DNA of 64,000 nt. Origin: Bowmanella sp. JS7-9 (GTDB lineage Bacteria > Pseudomonadota > Gammaproteobacteria > Enterobacterales > Alteromonadaceae). A model generated the notes under the pieces. It had not been told where the DNA came from and did no database searches. It saw only the letters and a list, made by a program, of their open reading frames with translations. The stretch covers positions 62,001-126,000 of the forward strand of contig NZ_JXSY01000005.1 of the NCBI RefSeq assembly GCF_004329715.1, read 5' to 3'. The position numbers were made by a program, and so were the translations under genes. Positions 18,649 to 27,942 of the stretch are shown here, piece by piece. Numbering within the stretch: the first letter of the stretch is position 1; each line of letters opens with the position of its first letter.

Positions 18649-19423
18649 ATTGCTCGCTTTGCAGAAATGCCTGCCAGTGCGGATTTACCAGATCAGGATG
18701 TGTCACCGGCGCCATATGGCCCGCATCAATCCATCGAAGTTCCACAGCTGGGGCATGCGCATTAATCTGTTCGGCAACGGCATGAGCGGAAGGCTGTGAT
18801 TGACGGCCACACAGCAACAAGGTTGGTACATGAAACGTGCGCAGATCCGATGCGGTCAGCGAGGAGCCTATCAATGCTTCAAAATCCAGCTCCACCTTGG
18901 CAACCTGGGCGGTAAATTGTTGTCGTATTTTTTCTGGCAGCTGTGCAAAAAAGCCTGTGCCATTCCAATAGTCGAGGAACACGCCCGCAGCCTGCGCGGC
19001 ATCGACTCCATGCATTTGCCCGGCTAGTGCAATAACCTCGTTACGGACAGGATGGCTGGCAGGCAGTAAATGAAATGCGACCGGTTCGTACAGCGCCAGT
19101 TTCCCTACACGCGCGCTGTGCTGTGCAGCTAACAACAGCGCGCATGCACCACCAAAGGAGTGCCCCACCAGATCAAAGTGCACCACGTCCAACGAGCGCA
19201 AAATTCCCAACACCCGCTCAACCTCAAGCTGTAACGAATGAGGGCGTTCCCCGGGCGCAGACGGTGCACTGCCGTACCCATATAGATCAATCATTATGAG
19301 CTTTCGTTCATCCGCCATGCTCATCGCAAATAACGAAAACTGACGATGACTACTCATGGAACTGTGTAAACAAACCACAGGGGTTCCGGTGCCTGCTCCA
19401 ACGATTTTGTATCCTGAACTCAT
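18647..19423 (-). CDS. Alpha/beta-fold hydrolase
   Basis: Protein of 258 aa from the ATG at 19423, which has GGAAG just upstream. The frame extends 8 codons further, into the adk terminator, so the longer form is disfavoured. The fold's oxyanion region is VVCLHSSMSSHRQF, the nucleophile elbow is GHSFGGA, and the catalytic His is in DAGHMAPVTHPD near the C-terminus. VPTLLLCGRQSQPSAH is the usual strand before the acid residue. There is no signal peptide, so it is cytoplasmic. Substrate not predictable. It lies downstream of adk on the same strand but beyond a terminator. Confidence 0.88.
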   Translation of the reverse strand: MSSGYKIVGAGTGTPVVCLHSSMSSHRQFSLFAMSMADERKLIMIDLYGYGSAPSAPGERPHSLQLEVERVLGILRSLDVVHFDLVGHSFGGACALLLAAQHSARVGKLALYEPVAFHLLPASHPVRNEVIALAGQMHGVDAAQAAGVFLDYWNGTGFFAQLPEKIRQQFTAQVAKVELDFEALIGSSLTASDLRTFHVPTLLLCGRQSQPSAHAVAEQINAHAPAVELRWIDAGHMAPVTHPDLVNPHWQAFLQSEQ

Positions 19424-19435
19424 CTTTCTTCCATT

Positions 19436-19463
19436 AAAAAAGCCCACCGAAGTGGGCTTTTTC
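19436..19463 (-). terminator. Intrinsic terminator after adk
   Basis: Arms GCCCAC and GTGGGC around a four-base loop (19442-19457), with A/T runs on both sides. It is oriented to end adk transcription on the minus strand. Confidence 0.88.
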
Positions 19464-19474
19464 GCTATGTTTGA

Positions 19475-20140
<666 letters not shown>

Positions 20141-20164
20141 TTATTAAGAATTTAAGAAAGCCGA

Positions 20165-20193
20165 ACTTTACCCATTTAGCGTAAAGGTTACAA
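20165..20193 (-). promoter_or_regulatory. Candidate sigma-70 promoter of adk
   Basis: On the minus strand, TTGTAA (20188-20193) and TAAAGT (20165-20170) are separated by exactly 17 nt. Each matches the consensus at four of six positions. It lies downstream of the htpG terminator and 46 nt before the adk ATG. Confidence 0.5.
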
Positions 20194-20272
20194 GCCAGTC
20201 TAGGCCTTAAATACCGGATTAACAGGGCTTTTGTGCGTATCAAATCTAAGACATTGGTCGAATCATAGATAT

Positions 20273-20296
20273 AAAAAAGCGGGCTTTCGCCCGCTT
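20273..20296 (-). terminator. Intrinsic terminator after htpG
   Basis: On the minus strand, arms AGCGGGC and GCCCGCT with loop GAAA are followed by a run of T (complement of A at 20273-20278). It lies 15 nt after the htpG stop. Confidence 0.92.
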
Positions 20297-20310
20297 GCAT
20301 AACCTTGTGC

Positions 20311-22233
20311 TTACTTGACCAAATCTAACAGTAATTTGTTTAGTTTAGTGACAAAGGCACTGGGATTTTTTAACGCACCTTGCTCAGTCAGTAGCGCTTG
20401 CTCCAGCAACACTTCACTCCACTGGCCAAATTGTTGCTCATCCTGAATGTCCGCCAGGATCTTCACCAATTGATGCTCTGGATTTAGCTCCAGCGTGTAC
20501 TGAATTTCCGGTACGCTCTGGCCTGCCGCCGCCATCAGTTTCATCATCTGGGTACTCATACCCATGTCATCAGCAACCACACAGGCGGGTGACTCAGTCA
20601 GACGATGAGTGAACTTCACTTCCTTAACCTTGGTGCCCAACGAGGTTTTCACGCGCTCCAGTACGCCCTCAACCTGTTTCTCGGCTTCTTCGTGGGCTTT
20701 CTTGCTTTCTTCATCTTCCAGGTCACCCAAATCCAGAGCACCACGTGCAACAGACTGGAATGCCTTCTCTTTGTAATCAGTCAGATGAGACATTAACCAT
20801 TCATCGATACGCTCAGACATCAGCAGCACTTCAATGCCTTTTTTGCGGAAGATCTCCAGATGCGGGCTGGATTGCGCCGCTTCGAAGCTATCTGCCACCA
20901 CGTAATAAATCTTATCTTGCCCTTCTTTCATACGCGCCAGATAGTCATCCAGCGACACGGTCTGCGCGGCGGAGTTATCCTGCGTTGATGCAAAACGTAG
21001 CAAGCCAGCGATCTTCTCACGGTTGGCAAAATCTTCAGCCGGGCCTTCTTTGAGCACATTACCGAACTCTTTCCAGAAGGTTTGATAATTATCTGGCTCG
21101 TTCTTGGCCATTTTCTCCAGCATGCTTAATACACGCTTGGTACAGCCCTGACGCATCGCCTGCGTAATTTTGTTGTCCTGCAGGATTTCCCGTGACACGT
21201 TTAGCGGTAAATCATTGGAGTCCAGCAGGCCTTTAACAAAGCGCAGATAAGTCGGCATAAACTGCTCGGCGTCATCCATGATAAACACGCGCTGCACATA
21301 CAATTTCAGGCCATGTTTCTGGTCACGGTTCCACATATCAAATGGTGCTTTGGCCGGGATATACAACAAACTGGTATATTCCGTTTTACCTTCCACCCGG
21401 TTGTGCGCCCAACTCAGCGGATCACCAAAGTCATGGGAGATATGTTTATAAAACTCTTTGTATTCCTCGTCGCTGACCTCAGATTTTTCACGGGTCCACA
21501 ACGCGGTCGCTTTGTTTACCACTTCCCACTTGGCTGGCTCGCCTGGGATCTTTTCACCATCCGCGCCGTCTTGCTCCGGCACTTCGGCTTTAAACATCTC
21601 AACCGGAATACTAATGTGGTCTGAATACTTGGACACGATGCGACGTAATCGCCAATCGTCCAGATACTCTTTCTCGTCTTCACGCAGGTGCAGGGTAATC
21701 TCAGTACCGCGATCTGCCTTTTCAATATCCGCGATGGTGAAATCCCCCTCGCCAGCAGACTCCCACTGTACCGCTTTGCTGGCATCAACGCCGGCAGCGC
21801 GGGTACGCACGGTGACTTTATCGGCAACGATAAACGCCGAATAGAACCCCACACCAAATTGACCAATCAGACGCGAGTCCTTGGCCTGATCGCCGGATAA
21901 TTTACTGAAGAATTCCTTGGTGCCGGATTTAGCGATAGTACCCAGGTTCTCAATCACTTCTTCACGGGTCATGCCGATGCCGTTATCAGAAATGGTCAGG
22001 GTGCCTTTGTCCTGATCTACCGATAAGCGCACTCGCAGTTCACCATCGTTTTCATACAGGCTGTTATCGGACAACGCGCGGAAACGTAACTTATCTGCCG
22101 CATCCGCCGCGTTAGATACCAGCTCGCGCAAAAAGATTTCCTTGTTGGAGTACAAGGAATGAATCATTAACTGAAGTAGTTGCTTAACTTCTGTCTGAAA
22201 GCCATGCGTTTCTTTGTGGGCTGTTTCAGCCAT
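20311..22233 (-). CDS. htpG: Hsp90 chaperone HtpG
   Basis: Protein of 640 aa. The start at 22233 is preferred over the ATG 9 codons upstream because GGGGAG lies 7-9 nt before it and [20 protein letters not shown] then aligns with E. coli HtpG. The GHKL ATPase domain has [28 protein letters not shown] and [12 protein letters not shown]. The middle domain carries [11 protein letters not shown], and the C-terminal dimerisation domain ends in LLLDLVK. It is an ATP-dependent cytosolic chaperone. A near-consensus sigma-32 promoter lies about 75 nt upstream, between recR and this gene. Confidence 0.98.
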   Translation of the reverse strand: MAETAHKETHGFQTEVKQLLQLMIHSLYSNKEIFLRELVSNAADAADKLRFRALSDNSLYENDGELRVRLSVDQDKGTLTISDNGIGMTREEVIENLGTIAKSGTKEFFSKLSGDQAKDSRLIGQFGVGFYSAFIVADKVTVRTRAAGVDASKAVQWESAGEGDFTIADIEKADRGTEITLHLREDEKEYLDDWRLRRIVSKYSDHISIPVEMFKAEVPEQDGADGEKIPGEPAKWEVVNKATALWTREKSEVSDEEYKEFYKHISHDFGDPLSWAHNRVEGKTEYTSLLYIPAKAPFDMWNRDQKHGLKLYVQRVFIMDDAEQFMPTYLRFVKGLLDSNDLPLNVSREILQDNKITQAMRQGCTKRVLSMLEKMAKNEPDNYQTFWKEFGNVLKEGPAEDFANREKIAGLLRFASTQDNSAAQTVSLDDYLARMKEGQDKIYYVVADSFEAAQSSPHLEIFRKKGIEVLLMSERIDEWLMSHLTDYKEKAFQSVARGALDLGDLEDEESKKAHEEAEKQVEGVLERVKTSLGTKVKEVKFTHRLTESPACVVADDMGMSTQMMKLMAAAGQSVPEIQYTLELNPEHQLVKILADIQDEQQFGQWSEVLLEQALLTEQGALKNPSAFVTKLNKLLLDLVK

Positions 22234-22307
22234 AGCAATAGTCTCCCCAAATTGCATCAACGATTAGGCGGTTACCCTGACCGGATAACCTGTTTCAATG
22301 ACATGCT

Positions 22308-22335
22308 AGATAGGGATGAAACGGTACTTTTCAAG
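22308..22335 (-). promoter_or_regulatory. Sigma-32 promoter of htpG
   Basis: On the minus strand, CTTGAAA (22329-22335) is followed after 13 nt by CCCTATCT (22308-22315). The consensus is CTTGAAA-N13-CCCCATNT, so the -35 is perfect and the -10 differs at one base. The -35 element lies inside an inverted repeat at 22319-22343. Confidence 0.85.
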
Positions 22336-22343
22336 CACCGTTT
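22319..22343 (-). other. Inverted repeat between recR and htpG
   Basis: On the minus strand, AAACGGTGCTT, three bases, then AAGTACCGTTT: an 11-bp stem with one G-U pair. It starts a few bases after the recR stop. No clear T-run follows, so if it terminates recR it is a weak terminator. It contains the htpG -35 element. Confidence 0.6.
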
Positions 22344-22348
22344 GAAGA

Positions 22349-22948
22349 TTAGAGAGATTTTCTACCGGCAAATGCGTGGGTTAAGGTGTTACCGTCGATA
22401 TATTCAAGCTCGCCACCAAATGGCACCCCATGGGCAATACGACTGGCATTGACATTGTGCTGCTTGCACAGCTGCGCGATGTAATGAGCAGTTGCCTCAC
22501 CTTCCACCGTTGGGTTAGTGGCCAGAATCACTTCTTCGATTTGCAGCTCACTGAGTTGCTGTGCCAACAGGTCTAAGCCAATATCCGCAGGGCCAATCCC
22601 GTCGATCGGCGACAAATGCCCCATCAGCACAAAATAGCGGCCTTTAAATTCTGCGGTTTGCTCAATCGCCATTACATCCTGAGGCGACTCAACCACACAG
22701 ATTTGTGCACTTTCGCCACGCAAACCATCGGCGCAGATATCACACAAATTCTGCTCGGTGAACGTACGACATTGCTGGCAATGCTGAACATGTTGCATGG
22801 CATTGTGCAATGCCACACTCAGCTGCATCGCGCCATTGCGATTACGCTCCAAAAGCTGAAACGCCATACGCTGGGCACTTTTCTGGCCAACACCGGGCAG
22901 GCATTTAAGACTGGTGATTAATTCATTAATTAGCGGACTAAACTTCAT
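22349..22948 (-). CDS. recR: Recombination mediator RecR
   Basis: Protein of 199 aa, the typical length. A helix-hairpin-helix segment ([20 protein letters not shown]) is followed by a four-cysteine zinc finger ([16 protein letters not shown]) and the Toprim domain ([35 protein letters not shown]). With RecFO it loads RecA on gapped DNA. The order dnaX-ybaB-recR is a widely conserved operon. It lies 35 nt downstream of ybaB, on the same strand. Confidence 0.98.
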   Translation of the reverse strand: MKFSPLINELITSLKCLPGVGQKSAQRMAFQLLERNRNGAMQLSVALHNAMQHVQHCQQCRTFTEQNLCDICADGLRGESAQICVVESPQDVMAIEQTAEFKGRYFVLMGHLSPIDGIGPADIGLDLLAQQLSELQIEEVILATNPTVEGEATAHYIAQLCKQHNVNASRIAHGVPFGGELEYIDGNTLTHAFAGRKSL

Positions 22949-22983
22949 GCAATGTAGCCGGCATCAGCCGGCCCTCAGAGAGA

Positions 22984-23310
22984 TCAGAAAGGCATTTTGA
23001 AGCCAGGTGGCAAACCCATGCCACCGGTAATGCTGGACATTTTTTCTTTGCTGGTTTGCTCGACGCGCTGCGCGGCGTCGTTAATCGCGGCAGCTATTAA
23101 ATCTTCCAGCATGTCTTTTTCGTCTTCCATTAAGGACTCGTCGATCTCTACGCGACGCACATTGTGGTTACAGGTCATGGTAACTTTAACCAGACCCGCG
23201 CCAGACTGCCCAACGACTTCCAGATCAGCCAATTCTTGCTGGGCTCGTTGCATGCGCTCCTGCATTTGCTGCGCTTGCTTCATGATATTGCCCATTCCAC
23301 CTTTAAACAT
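22984..23310 (-). CDS. ybaB: YbaB/EbfC nucleoid-associated protein
   Basis: Protein of 108 aa, starting [20 protein letters not shown] as in E. coli YbaB. A long N-terminal helix rich in Gln, then a three-stranded sheet with [19 protein letters not shown], form the DNA-binding dimer. The C-terminus [11 protein letters not shown] is the family ending. It binds DNA broadly and is almost always encoded between dnaX and recR, as here. Confidence 0.97.
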   Translation of the reverse strand: MFKGGMGNIMKQAQQMQERMQRAQQELADLEVVGQSGAGLVKVTMTCNHNVRRVEIDESLMEDEKDMLEDLIAAAINDAAQRVEQTSKEKMSSITGGMGLPPGFKMPF

Positions 23311-23330
23311 ATTTGCCTCGCTTGTTTATC

Positions 23331-25565
23331 TTATTCATTTACTGCACGGATGCTCTGCGTGTCGACTTCCGCCGCAAAAGTTTGCTGCAGTAACTGCACG
23401 CCAGCATCCTGTTGAATGGTTTTAATTGCTTCCTGGTGGCGCATTTTATTCACCGCCTGTTGGATCGCAAACGGTGTATTTTTCGGCTCACCTAATTGAA
23501 TATTTACCGTCACCGGCTTTTGCCATAGCTGGCTCAGTGCCTGCTGTAACTGGCCTTGTGTATTGGGATTAATCAAATGCTGCTGCGATTGCAACAAGAC
23601 GAGTTCACAGCCATCTGGCACGCGGCGCATGGACGAATGTATGGCTAATTGCTTGCTAAGCCCCATCACACCGGATTCTTTAACAATGCGGCTCCAGGTA
23701 TCAATTTGCGCCGCATGGACAACCTTGTGACCGTTTATACTTGCAGGTATTTCGATATCCACGACCACGCCCAACATATCGGCTTCTACCTGAGCATCCT
23801 CCTGTCCTTGCTGCTCTGGTTGTGACGGCGCCCTTACCGCTTGTGCAGGTTCATCCTGCATGTTGGCATCGAATTCGAAGTCAGCCATTGGCGCCACGTC
23901 CTGATTATCATCCGGAATCGTCGCGTCGTCCCAGGGCGGCGGCTCATTATCAATTGGCTGCGCGGTGGTGACTGCGGATGTCTCAATAACCTCAGACTCA
24001 GTCGATTGCGAAGCGGCACGCTGTTGCATCAACTGTGACATAGACTGGCTTAACGATGTGGTGAGATCATCCGCGTGGGGCTTTTTTACTACGCTATTAT
24101 CCTGTTCCGCCTGTTGTTTCAGTGCCTGACGCAACTGCAACAAGGCGTTGGTATTGGCGGCCGGACTGGCAGATACCTGTGAATCATCATTATTTTCAGA
24201 GTGTGACGTTGCACGAATTTGTTCTTGCTGCTGATTAGTTTCGCCAAGACCCGATATTGATTCATTTTGCATGTCTGCAGACGATTCAGATTCAATCTCT
24301 GCGACATCCTCTGGCGTCGCTTGTGCAGTTAGCACCTCGGGCTGTAAATCATCACCAAGCGGTTCTTCGCGCATTTGCTCTGCTTGCTCGAGGATATGCG
24401 CCTGCTGTTGTGCTAAATCATCCTCTACCGCTGCCGCACTTTGATATGACGCGGTTAACTGCGCCGGTGTCATACGCAACTTACCCGGCGCAAACGCCAG
24501 CATGCGCAGAATCGCCATTTCAAAACCACTACGGGGATCTAATGCGAACGGTATATCTTTACGTCCCTGCAGGGCAATTTGATAAAGCAGTTGGATATGT
24601 TCAGCACTGATGGTTTTAGCCAGTTGGTATATCTGTCGCGCTGCGATGGTTTCCAGTTTGCAGGCATCCGGCACAACCTGAGTCAGAGCAATCTGATGCA
24701 ATAAGCTTTGTATTTCAGCCAATACCTGCGAGAAATCGGCAGCTTGCATGGCCAGTTGCTCAATTTGCGCAAAGACCTCATTGGCATCCTGTTGCAACAC
24801 GGCACTGAGCAACTTAAGCACCTGATTTTTGTCCATCAGGCCCAGCATGTCGGTCACAACTTGCAGTGATACATGACCATTTCCCTGCGCGATGGCTTGA
24901 TCCGTCAGGCTGAGCGCATCGCGCATGCTGCCATTTGCGGCTCTGGCTAATTGCGCTAACGCATCGGGTTCAAACAGCAGCTGTTCCTGTTGAAGCACGT
25001 GGCCAAGCTGACCGACGATTTGCTCGCGGGACATGGCTTTAAGATTAAACTGCAGGCAGCGGGATAAAATGGTTACCGGTAGCTTTTGTGGATCGGTCGT
25101 AGCCAATAAGAATTTAACGTGTGGCGGTGGCTCTTCCAGCGTTTTTAACAAAGCATTGAAGCTGTGCTTAGACAGCATGTGTACTTCGTCGATGAGGTAA
25201 ACCTTGTAGCGGCCTCGTGTTGGTTTGTATTGCACGTTATCCAGAATATCGCGGGTATCTTCCACTTTTGTTCTGGACGCCGCATCAATTTCCAACAGGT
25301 CGATAAAGCTGCCTTGATCGATATCCTGACAGGTAGCGCATTGACCACAAGGCGTGGCCGTCATACCTGTCTCACAGTTCAGGCTTTTCGAGAAAATCCG
25401 TGCGATGGTGGTCTTCCCCACCCCGCGGGTACCTGTGAATAAATAAGCGTGGTGCAGTCGATTGTTTTCCAGCGCGTTGGTAATAGCGGCAACGACATGT
25501 TCCTGCCCTACCAACTGCGCGAAATTCTGCGGACGCCATTTACGCGCCAGTACCTGATAACTCAC
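23331..25565 (-). CDS. dnaX: DNA polymerase III subunits tau/gamma (DnaX)
   Basis: Clamp-loader ATPase. The full-length tau form is 744 aa, starting at a GTG with GGGAGAG upstream. The AAA+ module has the P-loop GTRGVGKTT, a zinc-binding cluster around residues 64-79 (CETG...CGQCATC), Walker B LIDEVHMLS and the SRC motif LSRCLQF. A low-complexity Gln/Glu/Asp-rich linker (about 380-600) separates domain III from the C-terminal tau domain that contacts polymerase alpha and DnaB. Codons 494-495 sit on an AAAAAAG slippery heptamer; a -1 shift reaches a stop after four codons, giving a gamma-like product of about 499 aa. Confidence 0.97.
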   Translation of the reverse strand: MSYQVLARKWRPQNFAQLVGQEHVVAAITNALENNRLHHAYLFTGTRGVGKTTIARIFSKSLNCETGMTATPCGQCATCQDIDQGSFIDLLEIDAASRTKVEDTRDILDNVQYKPTRGRYKVYLIDEVHMLSKHSFNALLKTLEEPPPHVKFLLATTDPQKLPVTILSRCLQFNLKAMSREQIVGQLGHVLQQEQLLFEPDALAQLARAANGSMRDALSLTDQAIAQGNGHVSLQVVTDMLGLMDKNQVLKLLSAVLQQDANEVFAQIEQLAMQAADFSQVLAEIQSLLHQIALTQVVPDACKLETIAARQIYQLAKTISAEHIQLLYQIALQGRKDIPFALDPRSGFEMAILRMLAFAPGKLRMTPAQLTASYQSAAAVEDDLAQQQAHILEQAEQMREEPLGDDLQPEVLTAQATPEDVAEIESESSADMQNESISGLGETNQQQEQIRATSHSENNDDSQVSASPAANTNALLQLRQALKQQAEQDNSVVKKPHADDLTTSLSQSMSQLMQQRAASQSTESEVIETSAVTTAQPIDNEPPPWDDATIPDDNQDVAPMADFEFDANMQDEPAQAVRAPSQPEQQGQEDAQVEADMLGVVVDIEIPASINGHKVVHAAQIDTWSRIVKESGVMGLSKQLAIHSSMRRVPDGCELVLLQSQQHLINPNTQGQLQQALSQLWQKPVTVNIQLGEPKNTPFAIQQAVNKMRHQEAIKTIQQDAGVQLLQQTFAAEVDTQSIRAVNE
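24067..24087 (-). promoter_or_regulatory. dnaX: Programmed -1 frameshift site in dnaX
   Basis: On the minus strand, the heptamer A-AAA-AAG (24081-24087) is in the zero frame of dnaX, identical to the E. coli site. In the -1 frame the next codons are GCC CCA CGC GGA and then TGA (24067-24069). AGGA lies about 12 nt upstream of the heptamer and could act as the Shine-Dalgarno-like stimulator. A strong downstream hairpin was not recognised. Confidence 0.8.
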
Positions 25566-25578
25566 GGTAATTCTCTCC

Positions 25579-26106
25579 CTAGAACTGGCACAATGCGAAC
25601 GGCGTTAACCCCGCTTTTTCCAGTACCGATTCACCACCTAATTCTGGTAACGATACAACAAATGCTGCGTGCTCAACATGGCCACCCAATTCACGTACCA
25701 ATTCAGCTGTTGCAGCAATGGTGCCACCAGTGGCTAACAAATCGTCGACCAGCAGAACGTTTTCACCGTGAGAAACGGCGTCTTTGTGGATCTCCAGACT
25801 ATCTTCACCGTATTCCAGCTGATAGCTGCGGCTAATGACCGCGCCTGGCAATTTATGTGGCTTACGCACCGGAATAAAGCCAACACCCAGCGCCAGCGCT
25901 AGTGGCGCGCCGAAAATAAACCCGCGCGCTTCAGTACCGACAACCTTATCGAACTTTATCCCTTTATAATGGGCAACGATTTGGTCAATGGTGGCCTGAA
26001 ACGCCTGCGGATGTGCCATAAGTGACGTCATATCACGAAACATAATGCCCGGTTTTGGATAATCCGGAATGGTTCGGATCGATGACTTAATCTGCTCTGG
26101 CGTCAA
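25579..26106 (-). CDS. apt: Adenine phosphoribosyltransferase
   Basis: Protein of 175 aa. The PRPP-binding motif [17 protein letters not shown] is at about residues 120-136, with [21 protein letters not shown] and [10 protein letters not shown] earlier and the N-terminal [17 protein letters not shown]. It salvages adenine to AMP. The likely start is TTG at 26106 with AAGGA about 9 nt upstream; the next in-frame ATG would remove conserved residues. dnaX begins 14 nt downstream, so apt-dnaX-ybaB-recR form one operon, as in E. coli. Confidence 0.96.
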   Translation of the reverse strand: MTPEQIKSSIRTIPDYPKPGIMFRDMTSLMAHPQAFQATIDQIVAHYKGIKFDKVVGTEARGFIFGAPLALALGVGFIPVRKPHKLPGAVISRSYQLEYGEDSLEIHKDAVSHGENVLLVDDLLATGGTIAATAELVRELGGHVEHAAFVVSLPELGGESVLEKAGLTPFALCQF

Positions 26107-26127
26107 AATAAAAATCCTTATTTAATC

Positions 26128-26250
26128 TTAATGGAAAAAGAATACGTCCCAACCTGCGAGCGTTGGAGCCAGTGCCATCAGCACTAATGCTACCAGGGCA
26201 GCTAACAGGTACTTTACATTGAATGGATCTTTGAAATTTGGATCAGCCAT
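26128..26250 (-). CDS. Small single-span membrane protein, 40 aa, unrecognised
   Basis: A 40-codon frame from an ATG at 26250 to TAA. GGAGA lies 9-10 nt upstream, a strong ribosome-binding site. The N-terminal 13 residues are polar (MADPNFKDPFNVK). A hydrophobic helix follows (YLLAALVALVLMALAPTLAG), and the tail is WDVFFFH. The frame starts 62 nt after the hvfC stop and ends 21 nt before the apt start, all on the same strand, so it may be cotranscribed with either. No family was recognised. Coding is supported by the ribosome-binding site and the clean amphipathic layout, but not proven. Confidence 0.65.
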   Translation of the reverse strand: MADPNFKDPFNVKYLLAALVALVLMALAPTLAGWDVFFFH

Positions 26251-26311
26251 ACTACTTACTCTCCGATTAACAGGCGACAAATGGTAGCGGAAAGTCGTAA
26301 AAATTAACAGA

Positions 26312-27064
26312 TTATTGCGGTCGAATTCGTTGTATCACTGTCTGCGTAAAGAAGCCCTGTACCGCCTCGATGCATTGTTGTTCAAATAAAGCGCGATCAG
26401 CTATGGCATCCGAATCAACATAGCCTTGCACTTGTTCAATCAGCTGAGATAACTGGATACCTGGGGACTGGTGAATAAGGTGCAAAAGTAGCATGCTTAA
26501 AGGACTTACTACCACAAACTGAACCTCATCACTTTCATCACGAAATATCAGAATTTGTGTTTGTTGAGGTTGAATATCAGCCTGATTTTCTGGCGAAATC
26601 ACATGAACCGGATAGGTGTATTGCAGCAAATTAGCCAATGGCGACAACCAAACTGAGTCACTTAGCTGCAAAGTACCTAACTCAATGTGCGCTTCGCCTT
26701 TACGCACACTAATTTCCAGTTCCTGCCATTCATAATGGGCCAGTTCGGTAGCATATTCTGGCAATTCGTTACCGTCGTGGCTTTCAGCCAAATAGGTGAC
26801 AAATTCGCCGGCAATATGAATAAAATGCGGACTCTCACAATGATGCTCTCGAATAAAATCTCGCACCAGAGCACTCCATTTGCCTTCGCCAAGACATTGG
26901 CTTAGTACAGGAAAGCCGTTATCCAGAAAGCTTTTAATATTGTTATAAAAAAGCTCCTGATAGATTTTCATGCGACGGGGTTCGACCCATGTATCTTGCG
27001 GGTACTGTTCCGGCGTGCGAATTCGCTGACTAAACTCTCTTTGCAGTTTGAATAGTTCAGCCAT
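26312..27064 (-). CDS. hvfC: HvfC-like DUF2063 protein (MNIO partner)
   Basis: Protein of 250 aa from the ATG at 27064; the longer open frame overlaps hvfB deeply and is not needed. The N-terminal DUF2063 domain is recognisable by EPRRMKIYQELFYNNIKSFL, GFPVLSQCLGEGKW and REHHCESPHFIHIAGEFVTYL. The C-terminal half (from about residue 140) is the winged-helix-like recognition part. DUF2063 proteins partner DUF692 enzymes and help present the precursor peptide. Its ATG overlaps the hvfB stop within ATGGCTGA, so translation is coupled. Confidence 0.88.
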   Translation of the reverse strand: MAELFKLQREFSQRIRTPEQYPQDTWVEPRRMKIYQELFYNNIKSFLDNGFPVLSQCLGEGKWSALVRDFIREHHCESPHFIHIAGEFVTYLAESHDGNELPEYATELAHYEWQELEISVRKGEAHIELGTLQLSDSVWLSPLANLLQYTYPVHVISPENQADIQPQQTQILIFRDESDEVQFVVVSPLSMLLLHLIHQSPGIQLSQLIEQVQGYVDSDAIADRALFEQQCIEAVQGFFTQTVIQRIRPQ

Positions 27065-27896
27065 TGACAACGTCCAGTACAGATTTAAATTCAGCCTGAA
27101 TTGATCTGATAGCCTCAACTTCTTTAAGCAAATCAACCAGTGGCGGAATATTAAAATCACGTTCCAGTGTCGTGGGAAAGACGCCATGGGTTTGGTATGC
27201 AAATCGCAATAAGTCCCATACCTGAGGTTTCACATCGGCACCATGCGTATCGACCAGTAAATCATCAGCCTCATCAAAATGCCCGGCTATATGCCCGTAA
27301 ACAATTGATTGTGAGGGTAGCCCCTGAATAAAGGCTTTAGCATCGTAACCATGATTGATGGCATTAACATAAACATTGTTAACATCTAACATTAACTGAC
27401 AACCCGACTGGCCAATAACCTCACAGATAAAGTCTAATTCCGTCATCTCTTGCCCTGGAGCAGCATAGTAAGAGACGTTTTCCAGAATCAAAGGCCGCTG
27501 AGTAATTTCCTGCACCTGCTGTATTCGATCAGATACATGTTTCACTGCCTCCGTAGTGAAGGGAATCGGCATAAGGTCATATAAATGACCATTCATAGAA
27601 CAGTAACTAAGATGTTCGCTATAAATGTCGATGTTATGTTGGGTAAGAAATACGTTCAGGTCTTTAACGAAATCCACATCTAACGGGTCAACACTGCCAA
27701 TCGACAGAGATAATCCGTGAGAGGTAAACCGATAGGCATCGGTTAGTTTTTTAAACACCTTGGCATATCGTCCACCCAACTCCATCCAATTTTCGGGGGC
27801 TATTTCCCAAAAATCCACAGGGACTTGCCCCGGCCAGCTTTCGATCTCTGCCAGCATTGAGCGTCGTAAGCCCAGGCCTACACCATTTGATTTCAT
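27057..27896 (-). CDS. hvfB: HvfB-like DUF692 multinuclear iron oxidase (MNIO)
   Basis: Protein of 279 aa from the ATG at 27896; upstream codons in the frame overlap hvfA and are unlikely. The TIM-barrel DUF692 motifs are all present: GVGLGLRRSM at the start, FWEIAPENWM, FTSHGLSLSIGS, YSEHLSYCS, LILENVSYYA, LDVNNVYVNAINHGYD, GHIAGH and VDTHGADVKPQVW. The His, Glu, Asp and Asn residues in these are the predicted iron ligands. In the Haemophilus HvfABCD system this enzyme converts Cys in EGKCG motifs into copper-binding oxazolone/thioamide groups. It sits between the EGKCG-repeat precursor and HvfC. The same reaction here is inferred. Confidence 0.93.
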   Translation of the reverse strand: MKSNGVGLGLRRSMLAEIESWPGQVPVDFWEIAPENWMELGGRYAKVFKKLTDAYRFTSHGLSLSIGSVDPLDVDFVKDLNVFLTQHNIDIYSEHLSYCSMNGHLYDLMPIPFTTEAVKHVSDRIQQVQEITQRPLILENVSYYAAPGQEMTELDFICEVIGQSGCQLMLDVNNVYVNAINHGYDAKAFIQGLPSQSIVYGHIAGHFDEADDLLVDTHGADVKPQVWDLLRFAYQTHGVFPTTLERDFNIPPLVDLLKEVEAIRSIQAEFKSVLDVVNG

Positions 27897-27942
27897 TAAT
27901 GACCTTTGGGAACAGCCGGTGAGACCACCGGCATATTCAAGA

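Noticed and set aside
22319-22343. Strong intrinsic terminator after recR
   Set aside because: The hairpin is good, but no T-run follows on the minus strand; recorded only as an inverted repeat.
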